64,000 nucleotides of DNA from Okapia johnstoni (Eukaryota; Chordata; Mammalia; Artiodactyla; Giraffidae), in the NCBI GenBank assembly GCA_024291935.2, contig CM044308.1, positions 120,182,501-120,246,500 of the forward strand, in the 5' to 3' direction. The notes beneath the pieces are model-generated. The model had not been told where the DNA came from. It ran no database searches and saw only the letters and a list, made by a program, of their open reading frames with translations. Below are positions 42,866 to 54,900 of this stretch, in pieces; position 1 is the stretch's first letter, and the number at the start of each line of letters is the position of its first letter. The position numbers were made by a program, and so were the translations under genes.

Positions 42866-43344
42866 AAGCAAAACAAAATGACCAAGTTCAACCAGAAACA
42901 TCTGAAAGGAAAAATCACATAAGAACAAACACGAAAGAAAGGAAAGAAAATTAGGTTATATATAAAAGTAAATTTCTGTCTGCTAAAATCAGAATATGTG
43001 CTGGGCTAAAAATTAATAGGTATGAGAAAGCTTGTTTTTCTTTTAAAACAGGTTATTTTTCTCTCCATGTCCTTTGATTTATATACTATCATCTCTCCTG
43101 TTTTCACAAACCAATAAGTTCCCTCCATACATCAGTACCTAAGGTGCCCTTTCAGCAGTGTGTAGCCAGCTGCTCAATTCCAACCCAACCAAAAAATGCC
43201 TTGGTGTTGGCCCTTTCATGCAAATAAATGAAGGCTTAAGAGACTGCGGCTGTGGTGGATATGGCAAGGCTGAATTTAGTTGGTAGAAGCTAAAAGGAAG
43301 TTAAAAAAAAAAAAAAAAACGCTCAAGAAAATGGACACAATTTT

Positions 43345-44025
43345 GGAATGATCAAAGATGTATTTATAAAGTTTTTTCATGACTTCATTCTAAATATACA
43401 GAATAAAAAATGGTGTCAGCTCATTTGTGAGACACCAACAAGATTTTCCTTATACTGTCTCAAAATTGAAAGATCAGTTTCCCAAGAGGGTGTGCAATGC
43501 ATCATAAAATGGCCTTTTTTCGAAGGTGGGAGAGGAAGGGTTGGGCAGGATGGCATATTAAATTTTACCATGATAGACATGCAAGACTGTTCTCCAATCT
43601 AGTATAATTTATATACATTTTTGATGACTTAGAAAAACAAAGAAGTCATATTTGACAAGCCTAAAAAGCTTGAAATATTTAACATACTTAGGAATTTTTT
43701 TGGGGGGGTGGTGTTCGGAATTCTTTAATTGTACCACTTGGGCCTTTGCAAGTAACAAATAGAAGGCCAGTTTCTGTTAACTTCGATGCTGAACATCACA
43801 TTCCACCTTAATTAAATACAACTTGGATTGAACTAAGGGTGGATACCTTACCTTAACAAAGGAAAAGTATGTCAGTGCAAGATGTGGACCAAACTGCTTT
43901 CAGGGGGGAAAAAAATTAAAACTGATACAGGTTGGAAAAGGGAATTTTCCTTCCTGATCTGGAGTCCTCCCACTTTAAGGCAGAACCCTTCCAATTTAAT
44001 TTCTGCAGTTAGAAACTTTTCCTGC
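43345..44025 (-). other. VMP1: VMP1 3' UTR (approximate end)
   Basis: Sequence after the VMP1 stop on the minus strand. The nearest signal that fits the human last-exon length I recall (about 0.8 kb) is TATAAA at 43,368-43,363, a weak poly(A) signal variant. An ATTAAA at 43,729-43,724 is an earlier alternative. No canonical AATAAA lies between the stop and the miR-21 hairpin. Confidence 0.5.
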
Positions 44026-44169
44026 TTATTTGGTTTTCTCCTTTGGGTCCAACCGCTGCTGGATTCGTTTGGCATAACTTTGTGCCATGGAGTTAATGAT
44101 GGACAGGATGAAGTAACACACCATTACAACAACCAACTTCTCAAACATCCAAGACAACCAGTTTTCTCC
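44026..44169 (-). CDS. VMP1: VMP1 last coding exon
   Basis: Acceptor AG (reverse of ct at 44,170-44,171) follows a pyrimidine-containing ttcctgcag context. Encodes 47 codons, [20 protein letters not shown] then [20 protein letters not shown] and DPKEKTK, with stop TAA at 44,028-44,026. It contains the last transmembrane helix. Confidence 0.96.
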   Translation of the reverse strand, partial: GENWLSWMFEKLVVVMVCYFILSIINSMAQSYAKRIQQRLDPKEKTK

Positions 44170-45373
44170 CTGCAGGAAGAAAGGCAGAACAACCCACGAG
44201 AAAATGCTTCATTAGTTCGGCAGTAAAAAGGGAGTCATCTACCATGTTTTAACTAAAGTAATGAGAACTTGAAGTTTATAACCTAATAAACAATTTAAAA
44301 ATGAAAAGTCTTATCTCTTCAGCTACCCTGAAATCTACAATCAGGCCTTCCTACTCCCAGTTATTAAGGTTTCACTTTGTTAAAGTCAATGTTGAATATA
44401 GTTTAGAATGGGGTGTGAGGTCACTTCTTGTCTTTCACTACATAAAGTCTTTGATTAAATTCTACTATCTGAAGTTACCATGGGGATATCTGTAGAGAGT
44501 TTTATATATATAGTCAAGATAGTTTTATATATATTCTTGTTCCAGTATTAGGAGCAGCTTTTAAAATATACTATTTGTGGAGTTATGTTTGGTCAACTGA
44601 GGGCAGCAAAGGGCCACATAGAGAGTTGTAAGGCCATTAAAAAAAAACACACAACCAAACAACAACAAAAATAACACTATGCTTCCTTCAAGTCCCCCAT
44701 TGCAGGTTACTGCTTACTCATCCTCTTCGAGTCATTTCCTTTCTTTGCTACAGAACTGTTTATACAAAAGGCAGGCTTCAAGTTTTTAAGTTCAGTTATG
44801 TTAACAGCTTTGGTTTATATATATATTTTTAAAAAAGACTATTTTCCCATCAATGAAAAGAAAAAGAGAGCAAAAATAAAGATATCAAATGAACTCATTA
44901 AATCCAATACTTTGTTATGCTATAAATCTTAACTTTCTAATCCACTTGGAAAGTATACTTGGAAAGTATACTTGATTATTACTTATAATAATCATTGAAG
45001 ATCAAGGTAATAACTCATTCTACATAACATATCCATTATTTTCCATTAGCCCAATGCTTGTTTTTAGGGAGAAGTACAAAACAGAAGTTACATTTTTCTG
45101 CTTCAGACAAAGACACATTTGCCAGTAGAGAGTACACAGAGCTTCAAACTTCTATTAAGCCTGACAAACCTCACTCCATCTGCCTAAAAACGCCAGTGAG
45201 TGCCGTCAGTGTAACTGCAGCCTGAAACCGTGGGGGTGGGAAAGAGAAGAAAACCAGGGAAAAGTCTCACCTGCAGTGTGCCCATTTCGCTTCTGTGGTG
45301 AAGCTTCTGCCGCTGGGCCTCCAGGTATTCCTGGAATGGCTTCTGCAGAGATGGACCTATGCCGGGGACAGCA
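44026..45373 (-). CDS. VMP1: VMP1 C-terminal coding region (vacuole membrane protein 1), last two exons joined
   Basis: VMP1 is a multi-spanning ER membrane protein of the DedA/VTT superfamily with lipid-scramblase activity, needed for autophagosome formation, ER-contact control and lipid release. Here only its last 81 complete codons are present: 45,373-45,271 and 44,169-44,026, joined in frame, with the 1,101-base intron between them. They give [20 protein letters not shown], then a [12 protein letters not shown] linker, then a hydrophobic segment [20 protein letters not shown] that is the last membrane span, then a basic cytosolic tail ending RLDPKEKTK. The C-terminal tail includes the Beclin-1-binding AtgD region. 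Human, as I recall, ends RLNSEEKTK. Upstream exons (for example the one ending VEQMVAFIG) were looked for and not found, so they lie beyond 64,000. Confidence 0.95.
44170..45270 (-). other. VMP1: VMP1 last intron
   Basis: GT-AG intron of 1,101 bases. AT-rich with an A/CA-rich tract near 44,640-44,680, two similar 'gttttatatatat' runs near 44,500-44,535 and a tandem 13-mer near 44,946-44,971. No SINE or LINE recognised. A pri-miR-21 start site has been mapped in human at roughly this distance (about 2.4 kb) from the hairpin, as I recall. Confidence 0.8.
45271..45373 (-). CDS. VMP1: VMP1 penultimate coding exon
   Basis: 103 bases: one base completing a split Gly codon plus 34 codons, [20 protein letters not shown] and [14 protein letters not shown]. 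Acceptor reads CTCCAG|T and donor CAG|GTGAGA. Compared with human from memory, K to R at HHK and P to L at GTPQ. Confidence 0.96.
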
Positions 45374-45459
45374 CTGGAGACATGGTACAATAACCCCAGG
45401 AAAAAAGACACGTTTGGGAAGAAAAGCAGGAAAGAATGTTAAAGGAAAATCCACTTACC

Positions 45460-45910
45460 GCCTTGACTCAAAAAAGCAGAGATTAGACAGAAAGAGGAAA
45501 AAACCCAACAACAATCAGCAGAGCTGGCGAAATCCTGTGAACTCTTCTCAATGGATAAAAATTCATCCTTTCACAACCCCCTACAGGAGACAACTCTCTC
45601 CCACCAACATGTTTAAGAAGGAAATAGGAGCTGAGAGTCCCTTCCAGGAGAAGAGTTAGTTCTCAGAGTGAGGCGAGCTCAGCCGATGCTGCACACAGCT
45701 GTGGTACAAAGAGTAAAATGAATGACTTCTGAGAAGTCTCACATTTATCACCACCAGTTCCTGTAAGAACTGGTTTGAACCGATTAATAAGGAAATGACT
45801 TATGCTTGTGTCATCCCCGGTTGAAAAAGAAACTGCCCGCCCTCTCACTGACTTGTCCCATCTTCTCAGAGGAGGCGGTCCTTTCTCTATCCAAGTCCTT
45901 ATTAGGACAA
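45460..45910 (-). promoter_or_regulatory. MIR21: Probable intronic miR-21 promoter (miPPR-21 equivalent)
   Basis: About 2.8-3.2 kb 5' of the hairpin, as expected for the vertebrate-conserved miR-21 promoter, which is known to carry AP-1, STAT3, PU.1 and SRF sites. Seen here: AP-1 consensus TGACTCA at 45,464-45,470. A perfect dyad GACTTC-TGA-GAAGTC sits at 45,724-45,738 and contains the STAT motif TTCTGAGAA (45,727-45,735). An SRF CArG box CCTTATTAGG is at 45,897-45,906. Weaker TGACTTA and TGACTTG AP-1-like matches lie between. The motifs are direct observations; the promoter role is inferred from position and known biology. Confidence 0.7.
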
Positions 45911-46690
45911 TCTGTGCGTCATCCTTATCCAAAAAGAATGCATTAGCAAATTTGGGAGGCACCTCCCACTAGTCAGAAGTCAGTGATTAACAAAGGAACA
46001 AAGAAGGGAACTATGAACCTTGAATCACGTCGTGGTTTATGGTGGATGGCTTGCACAGAAACTACACAACATTACTAAACAACTTGTTCTGAGATGACTG
46101 GGATAGTGATCTCTGATAAGTTTATGGACTCAGCTCCCTCTCACCTAGAATGTGTGCAGGCAGGGCTGTTAAACCGGTTTGGCAACTGTAGCCACTAGGC
46201 TCCCGATTTAGAAATGCTTGCAGGCATTTTAAAAAACGGTAACTTGGGGCGACTTAGAAAACCAAACATCTCTACTTTCTATACCCTTTACTTTCTAAAC
46301 TGTCATAACAGGACTAAAAGCTAAATGAGCCCAGTCATTTTCCTGGGGCCAGCAAAGGGTATTTTATGTATTTGCAACAGTGCCTAAAGTTCTCCTCTTT
46401 AAGTATTAATGTCACCACCTTTTTTCTAGAACAATTTCAGTTGCTGCTTTCTCTAACAAAAAGCAGGAGTACAGAAGAGAAATTTCTTGCTACTATATTT
46501 ACCAGAAGGTAACAAATACATACTCCTGGCTGACACTTTTCTTTGATCCTGTTAATGATCAACCAACAAGCCCTTAATAGAGTCCTTATTTTATATCCAA
46601 ACTGTAATTGGTGCTATGGGGAGAGAAAAAACTGCAAGGAGTGGTCTATGTCCAACAACTCAAATCATTATTATATGGATTCAAAACACG

Positions 46691-46712
46691 CACGCGTGCA
46701 CACACACACACA
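46691..46712. repeat. Short (AC)n tract
   Basis: 'acgcacgcgtgcacacacacacaca' type tract, too short to be a good microsatellite. Confidence 0.7.
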
Positions 46713-47263
46713 TGAACTCATTTGTGAACAACAGAATTTACACATCAGTAATAAATTTCTCAATTTTTTGGTACAGAAGACACATTCCAAAGAAACTGAA
46801 GGGAGAAAAGAGAGACCAGTGTGGGGTGAAGTTGTTTAAAAAGTTCTTTAAGGAATACTGAAAGATATGTAAAAAGGCCTGAATAGATATATGTAGTAGG
46901 GGCAGCGACTTGCATGGATGATTCCAGAAGACCCATAAGACAGCCCTCAAAGATGGAGAAGTTTCCTTTCCTCTCACAGACTTCTATGTGGCCTCACATG
47001 AGTACAGTAAACCAGAAGAGCTGTCTCTGAGCTCTGTTGCTGTTTTTTGGTAATGATTTTTCTACAAAGGAGCAACAACAGTACCAACTTTCTCTTTAAA
47101 GAAAGATTTTCCTTGGGTAGTTCTTTATATAATGCATAAAAGAATGCAAATAGCTCATCCACTTACACTTGAAATAAACCACAGAAATATTAAAAAATCC
47201 AATAAAATAAATGCATAAGAAGATTGGCTTTGAAGATTGCAGATTTTTAAGAACTTTCCTTCA

Positions 47264-47360
47264 GAAATTGATTTTTTTGGGCAGGTGCACAGCTTGCAGG
47301 ATCTAAGTTCCCTGATCAAGGACTGAACCTGGCCCCACTGCAGCCAAGTCTTAACCAGAA
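47264..47360 (-). repeat. CHR-type SINE, truncated
   Basis: Reverse fragment: 'gcagcttgcaggatctaagttccctgatcaaggactgaacc' and 'gccaagtcttaacc'. Confidence 0.75.
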
Positions 47361-48525
47361 ATTTATTCTTTCACCCTTAATAACAATACCTTGTATCATC
47401 ATTTTAAACCCCCAAGGGTGGCTAGTTAAGAAAAAAACTTATTTAGAGAGATTGAAATGATTGTAGGCTTATTTGAACAGCTAGGATGTACAAGAAATGA
47501 CTTGAAAATTCCTTTTTTGATGTCCTCCAAGAGCTGGGTTCCATTATGTGTGTCTTGTTTCTTCAGACCTCTATCTTCAGACCAAAGTTAAGCAAAACTA
47601 TGGCTTACAGTTCCTCTCAAAACATTCTCGGGCTCCAGGGTCAAGTCATTATTTAAAGAGAAAATTAAAAATGAAGACCCAACGTTAGAAAGGTTGTACT
47701 TGGCTGTTGTTGAGGGAAATGAGGAAGGGACTAGCAACAATCATTCTAACTTCTTTCAAAATAACTGAAAAGCATAAGTGATTTGCCACTGTAAGTCCAT
47801 TAAGGGCTACTCTTTTAGCTGGTAGAGAATATATGTTTAGATGATGTGTAACTTTCAAAGAATTATCCTGGGCTAATGAAGAGGTTAATTTTTCAAGGTG
47901 CTATTTATTACATGCTTTAGAGTTTTAGGTAGTGGGATGGGAGATTCAGTTTTTCATAAGAGACTAGAAACACTTGAAAATAGAAGTTAAAAGTCTTTTA
48001 TAGCAACATACTGACCAAAACTATTATGAATAAGTGCCACATGATCCAAAAAATCTAAAAAGTTAACATATTTGAAATCTAGGTAATAAATGTTACATAA
48101 TGAATTATTAGTCAAGTCCTCAAAAGTTTTTAAATATATGCCTCAAAATCTTAGTTTTATTTTAATTTTTTTAATGTCTATAAACAATGGCTTAGGTCAC
48201 ACATGCCTCAGCTTACACAAAGCACTCTTATACTAGAGTTTTCTAAATTAACACTAAAGCTCTTTAAGTAATGGACTAGATAAAAACTGAAATTATAGCT
48301 TTTCCTCTTAACATGCATTTAAGGAAAACAAGGATGCCATCCCCATGACCTCATCCCTCAAGTTCTTTTCAAGCAGCAGAAGTAAGAGCCCATTCTAGGG
48401 GAAAAAAAAAAAAAAGAGTCCATTCTGACATTCAGGATTAATTTAAGGTACACGCATGAAGAAAGGAGGGAGGAATAACTTGCAACACAGTTGAGTGTCT
48501 TTTTATAGTTGGCTTAGGAAATAAC

Positions 48526-48660
48526 TTCGGAGAAGGCAATGGTAACCCACTCCAGTACTCTTGCCTGGAAAATCCCAGGGACGGGGGAGCCTGGTGGGCT
48601 GCCGTCTATGGGGTTGCACCGAGTCGGACACGACGGAAGCAACTTAGCAGCAGCAGCAGG
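48526..48660 (+). repeat. BovA SINE body (headless, BOV-A2-like) with CAG tail
   Basis: 'ggagaaggcaatggtaacccactccagtactcttgcc' to 'gagtcggacacgacggaagcaacttagcag', ending in (cag)n, typical of the younger BOV-A2 family, which lacks a tRNA head. Confidence 0.88.
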
Positions 48661-50732
48661 AAATAACTTAAATGCCTTTTCTGAAAGCCATTAAATTCAG
48701 AGTACCATGTGCACCTGGCTAAGGACTTGCATCTCAGCCCATAGTGGGTGGGTAAGATGCTGCAACTAGGTGCTGATTAAGTTCAAAGTATTAGAGTTAT
48801 TCAATACTATTTTCCAGTCAGTGGTTGTATTTAAATATACTTAAACTAGTCTTGTAAACAGCCATTTTCTCTAGGTGACAAAGCCTTAAAGAAAAAAGAA
48901 GGGAAAACAAAAGCAAGAATAAAATTAATCTCATCCACTTTTCCTTGCTGTAGACCTTCAGCATGGTGGGTAAAAAAAATGTTGTGTAGATAGTAATACA
49001 TCGATATTCATTTCTTGACATACAAAAACACTTTTCAGATAATACAATCATAAAGAAACAAATTTCCAACAAATTATTTAAATTGCAATTTTTGAACTTA
49101 ATAAAGAAAGAAATCCTCAGAAAATGCAAACAAAAGAGGAGGAGAAAAGAAATCCACAGAAGTCTAAACCCACCCAGAGCTCAAAAGGAGTTTCATGGGA
49201 ACAATACTCTGCATGATTATATACCTAAGTTTATGTTAAAACAGAAACAAGACAAACTTCTCTGCAAAATTCTGTCAAGGGCCCTGACCAATATACAAAC
49301 AAAATCTATTATTTTTCTCTAGTTTTTAAAGTGTATGTAACTCCATTTTGGGAATCACTTATCTGATAAGAAATCCGTATCTTAAACTCTCCCCATATCG
49401 ACTCATTATAAATAAAAGCCTGCACCGTGTTCCCACAAAAAGCCAGAAAACTCTTCCGGAGGAAGCACCGCAATCGGCAGAGGCTGCACAGAGCGGGTGA
49501 TGTGATCACTCCGGTTTTTCACAATGCTTACATGTTCATTTGTTGGTCAGTCATGAGCATATACACCCGTTCCAAACACTCATAGGTCATTGTTATTCGG
49601 TTTTCAAGGAACTCCCTTCAAACTGTGTTCTTTCAAACAAACTGGTTCACTAGATATAAAAAACATACCATTTGATTTACTTTGAATCTCTTTTCCATCA
49701 CGGACATAGTCATCAAACTAGCACTTACTATTAAAAGACCTGAAATCTTCCTGTTCATGGTTCTTCTTGGATTTTTTCAGCCAGATGTGTTTTGTTTTGT
49801 TCTGTTTGTTTTACTATAATTATTATTAAGTGCCATCATAAAACTGGGGCACAGTGCTTAATAACACAGGAGTAACATAAACTTTTAAAAAACTGATTTG
49901 TCTCTATTTACACAGTGCCTATGTGAAGGCTAAGCAGTTGAAATGCTTATAAGAATTAAACAGGTATTAATAAAGTAAAGTTCTAATATAGGCTCTGCTT
50001 TCTTAACCACTTTTTTTGGAGACCTTAGCATTGATGTGATTGTGTATATCATATCATTGGCTTTCTAATATACTGGAAACTGTCTGACATGGATTCCAAG
50101 TAAGTCTAAAGGGCAATAAATCTTTGTTGTTCTTAGAAAAAAAACAGTTTTTTAATTTTTTAAAATTAAAAAACATTTCTTTAAACCTTTATTTCACTAT
50201 TTGTGCAGTACTTTGAGGCTGATTTATTTAACATTCCTCTGATGATTAATTAGAACATCTAAATAACATTCTCAGGGTGTGATTAGTTAAACCACTGAAA
50301 GCTTATGAATGTGAGAAAATGTTTTTAGAAGATACAGTTCAGGGTGGTATTAAAAGAAAGGGAAAAGAAGAGTTTAATCGTCTACTGCTGCTACAATTCA
50401 GAGAGTATAACAGTCTTTTGAAATAGCCTGTTTTTTGATAGCACCAAAAGCAGCTTTTAAAGGCAGAGAAGCCTAGACCAATGGTCTATGAACATTTTTG
50501 ATATATGGATATTACTCATGCAAAGAGTAAAATGTATAAATACAAATTTAAATGGATAAAATATAGATGAAACATTAAACAATTTAAAATTGTTATTTTA
50601 AATGTCTCATTATGATGACTTTCATGCCATCTTTAGCAAATATTTCTGATTAATGGGGCATAGAAAAAACAATAAATTACAGCATGCCCCCTGTAAGCCC
50701 CTTTTGTACTGAGAACTCCTACTCTTATCCTG

Positions 50733-50940
50733 GGCTTCCCTGGTGGCTCAGTGGTGAAGAATCCACCTGCTGATACAGGAGATGCAGGTTCGATCCCTAG
50801 GTCAGGAAGACCCCCTGGAGGAGAATAATAGCAACTCACACCAGTATTCTTGCCTGGGAAATCCCAGACAGAGGAGCCTGGTGGGCTACAGTCCGTGGGG
50901 TTGCAAACAGTCAAACACAACTTAGCAACTAAACAACAAC
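50733..50940 (+). repeat. Bov-tA SINE
   Basis: Plus copy, 'gggcttccctggtggctcagtggtgaagaatcc' to 'cttagcaactaaacaacaac'. Confidence 0.93.
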
Positions 50941-51699
50941 ACTCCTACCCTGTACTTGTAGTACCTAATTTGTGATCTTCTGACATAGGGATTGAGGGAG
51001 TGCCAATGAGACTGATGGTAAGCTATATCCTCCACAGATGTGCAGCCATAATTATATCTGTTTGTATAACCATAAGAATGCTATTTACATTACAAAAATA
51101 CACAAGAAAAGGAAATGACAAAAGATGAAAATAAATATAAATAAAAGTTCTATTCTAGTCCCACTCCAATGGTGGAGACCACTGGTTTACACTGGGGAAC
51201 TAAACTGCAAGGGGTACAAATACTATATATATACATATACAAATATATATATAAAAAACTATACCTGTTCCCAAAATATCTTAAGGTTTAGTTAGCAGAT
51301 CAACTCAATGTAAAATTGTTAGGTAACATATTAGAGAAAAAATGAAAGCTATTTCTACAAAGATCCAGACTAAGGGTCTCTTTTTTGCTTGTCCTTCCAT
51401 GCTTTATAGTGGCTCTTATAGATCACTATAAAGAGGGCTTTTAAGAACCTGGATAGCCAGACCTCAAGAAACTGAGATTTGTGCCCACAGTTAAACTTGA
51501 ATATTAGAGTTTTTAGAATTTTCTTGATTGAGTGAGGATCACTGTATGTAAATCAATAAATCAAATTTATCCTCTGACTCCAGAGAATTCCTCTATCAGT
51601 TGAGATTTGGCCTGGGAGCTGAGGAGTCCTAAACAGACTCTTCTAGACTGAACCTACAGACTCTTCTGCTAAAGAGATTAAATTTTATAATTAAGGTAC

Positions 51700-51913
51700 T
51701 GTGCTGTGCTTAGTCACTCAGTGGTGTCCAACTCTTTGCAGCCCCCTAGACTATAGCCCGTCAGGCTCCTCTGTCCATGGGGATTCTCCAGGCAATAATA
51801 CTGGAGTGGGTTGCCATGCCCTCCTCCAGGGGATCTTCCCAACCCAGAATTGAACCCAGGTCTCCTGCTTTGCAGGCGGATTCTTTACTGTCTGAACCAC
51901 CAGGAAAGCCCTA
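51700..51913 (-). repeat. Bov-tA SINE
   Basis: Reverse copy, 'gtgcttagtcactcagtggtgtccaac' to 'gtctgaaccaccaggaaagccc'. Confidence 0.93.
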
Positions 51914-54900
51914 TTAAGGTACTAGTAGGATATATTTTCAGGGATGAAATAAAAGCCCATCTGTACCCCACTTCCATTACATGCTGATCTGTCTTCTGAA
52001 CAAAAGAGGCAATGACAGTAAAGCAGAAGTTCAGTGACAAGGTGGACTAGCAAGTCCCTTTCTTGATAACAGTCTTATAAACAATTCTTTGTTTTCAGAA
52101 ATGTGCACATTTTAGTCAAACGCAGTAGAATTGAACACCACTCCTCCATAACCATCCCCCCTCACCCCCGCCCCCGCTGGGCAGTGAGACCAGGATCTAA
52201 ACAGGCTTAACGGTTAGTATTTTAATGAGTTGTCATTTCCTGTCTGATAAAGATTCTCACAGTATTTAACCACCAGCTTCCCTGGGGCCCGACCAGTACT
52301 AGAACTCTATTCATTGTGACTCAGAATGGATCTCAGACTCCTAGCCTGATTCAACAATGATAGATCACCCTACAAATGAAAAAAAGAAACACCAAAAAAA
52401 AACCCCAACACCAAAAACTCTGTCTTTCTTCCTAAGGTAGACTGCTCAGGAGATGAAGCAGGCAAGGCAGAGGGGAGGTAGTTCATCAAACAATCTTTCT
52501 GAAGAAGCCAAAGGCCATCATGTTAACATTCATTAATATTTATAGCCTTCTAGTCCTCAGAGATTAGAGAAAGAAAAAGAGAAACAAATTGATCTCTAAT
52601 TAACCCATTAACCCAGGAATATGACAAGTAAATGAACTGGTGTCAGCTGCAAATCAACTTATATTTATCCAACCTAGTAAAACTGAGATCCAGTAATCCT
52701 AGGTGACTGAAATGAAAGTGTTAAAATCTGGGGCTTTCTCATATACACAAGTTTGAGTTGATAGTCTCTGGCACCATCTAAAATTCGTTGTGATTCAACC
52801 TCAGGATTTGGGATTAAAACATCTTGCGTTTCATTCACAGCTGTGCCCCTTTCAAATCATTAAAACCTCTTTTTGTACTCAAGTTAGCCTATTGTGTGCT
52901 GAGAAGAATTATAAACACATGACACCATCAGTTTCTTAGCTGCTGTGTAGAAGGAAGACCACTGCTTTATCCAGAAACATCAGGTGTATGGTTTCTACTG
53001 CCTCACAGCATATTTCTATCACCAGCGTCTTTCAAAAAAAGTAATTGGCAATTGCACTTGCTTTTGAACGTTTGGAATTGTTTTCTATGAGAATCAGAAT
53101 GAAAGTAATACCTCCTTACAATTAGCAGCTACTCTTTGAAATACATTATCATTAAAGGGAAGCTTTTGAAAACAAACCTCATTTCAGAATGTAGACTTGA
53201 GCAACAGAAGCCAAGCAGGCATTTATGTTAATGAATGAGGCCAGAGCTAAAGAAGTGGTCTATGAGAACCAAGTAAAGTGATTGGCTGCCAAACAAAACC
53301 CTGTTAAAAATCAACTGATTTCAGTTACAGAAAATGACAGACTGATGGTAGCTTTATATGGTGACAAATTCATCTGTGGCTGGCTGAATGACCCACTGAG
53401 CTCTAAGAAAGAAATCAGTAACAGGGACCCACAGATCTAAAGGTCAAGAATAAAGAATAGTTTGTGGAATTTTAAACTTAAGGTAAAATAGCATGGAACC
53501 TCATTGGCCTTTACATCATGATGGTAAATGGATTAAAAAAAAAGCGACAATATTGCCAGGAATTTAATCTCATCAAGAAAAATCTAGTTACTCCAACCAT
53601 TAGGCAGAAAATCACTAAATGTAGTAGGTAACCTCAAAAAGAAAAGCCAGGATCTCTGACCTCAATGAACTTCATCCAGAAGGGTGATTAGAGGAAGAAG
53701 GGGGGAAAAATGCATTTAAACCTACAGTACAAACCCCAGTAGGTTTCTCAAAATAACACCAGTAGTACGAAGTTTCAGCAGTGCCAGGTTGATACAAGTG
53801 TGAACAAGGAGACTGGACAGAAAGAATTCATGCCGACTTCTTGTCACATGAGGCAGCCTTTTGAAACCAGCTCTCTCGTCCAAATCTCCAACTTCAAGCA
53901 GATTTCCTCACTGCCTTTTACAGAGCTATCTCAATGTCCCTCTTCTCTACCTCAAAAGATTTGGAAATCTTCATTCCAGCCTTGAAGGAAGAAGTGGTTA
54001 AGGAAGGATAAATCACTCCACTCAGGCTTTTGATCCTATCTCCTTACATTTCTTACTATTTACATGAATTTGAATACGTTTCAATTTCCCATGAAGCCAG
54101 TGATAATACCCTATAGATGTTATTACGCATTTTCATAAAAATATGTAAAGCATCTGGCACAGAGTTCTTACTAAATGCTAATATCCAACCCATGTCCTTT
54201 TTTTTTCATTTGTATTTTCCATCTCTAGCTTTTTACTAGAGTATTTCCCTCAACCTAAAATATACAGAGGTCTCCCCTAATAATGAATAAATGAATTCAA
54301 TTAGTCAACAAATATCTATAGAACACTTAAAAATGTGTCAGGTGTGACCTTGGCTGACTTTTTCTTTACCCACAGTGTAGTCTGATATAAGTGGGTTTCA
54401 GTTTTCCTCATCTACTGAAATGCTCTAATTATGGTTAATATTAACTTCCTAATACAATGTCCATTTCTCACTTTACAGTCTAACTCCAGAGATCTTGCTT
54501 TCACTATCCTGCCTCCCTGTATCTATAACAAAAATACAAAGAAGTTAAGAGTCAAAAGAGAAGATAAACTACAGGAAGAGGACATGAAGAGGAAGGAGCT
54601 TTCTACTTGAAATACAGAAGATTATATTAAAGTCAGCATGTACAACTGAGTCTCGGCAGCTGGGGTCTTAAAAAGCTCTGTATCCTCTTCCAGTTAATAC
54701 AATTATTTGCGTTCCACACTTCCATAACTTTTTCTGATTATTTTACAATGATCAAAAAAAGTCAGAGAGAATTGAGTATGCAAACCATTATATTTTAAAT
54801 GAAAGGACAGATCTTTTTTCTGTAGAAGAAAAAGTCCAGGCCAACACAGCTCATTCTGACCACCTGTCACAGAGTGAGGAACAAGAAACAACATTAAGAT

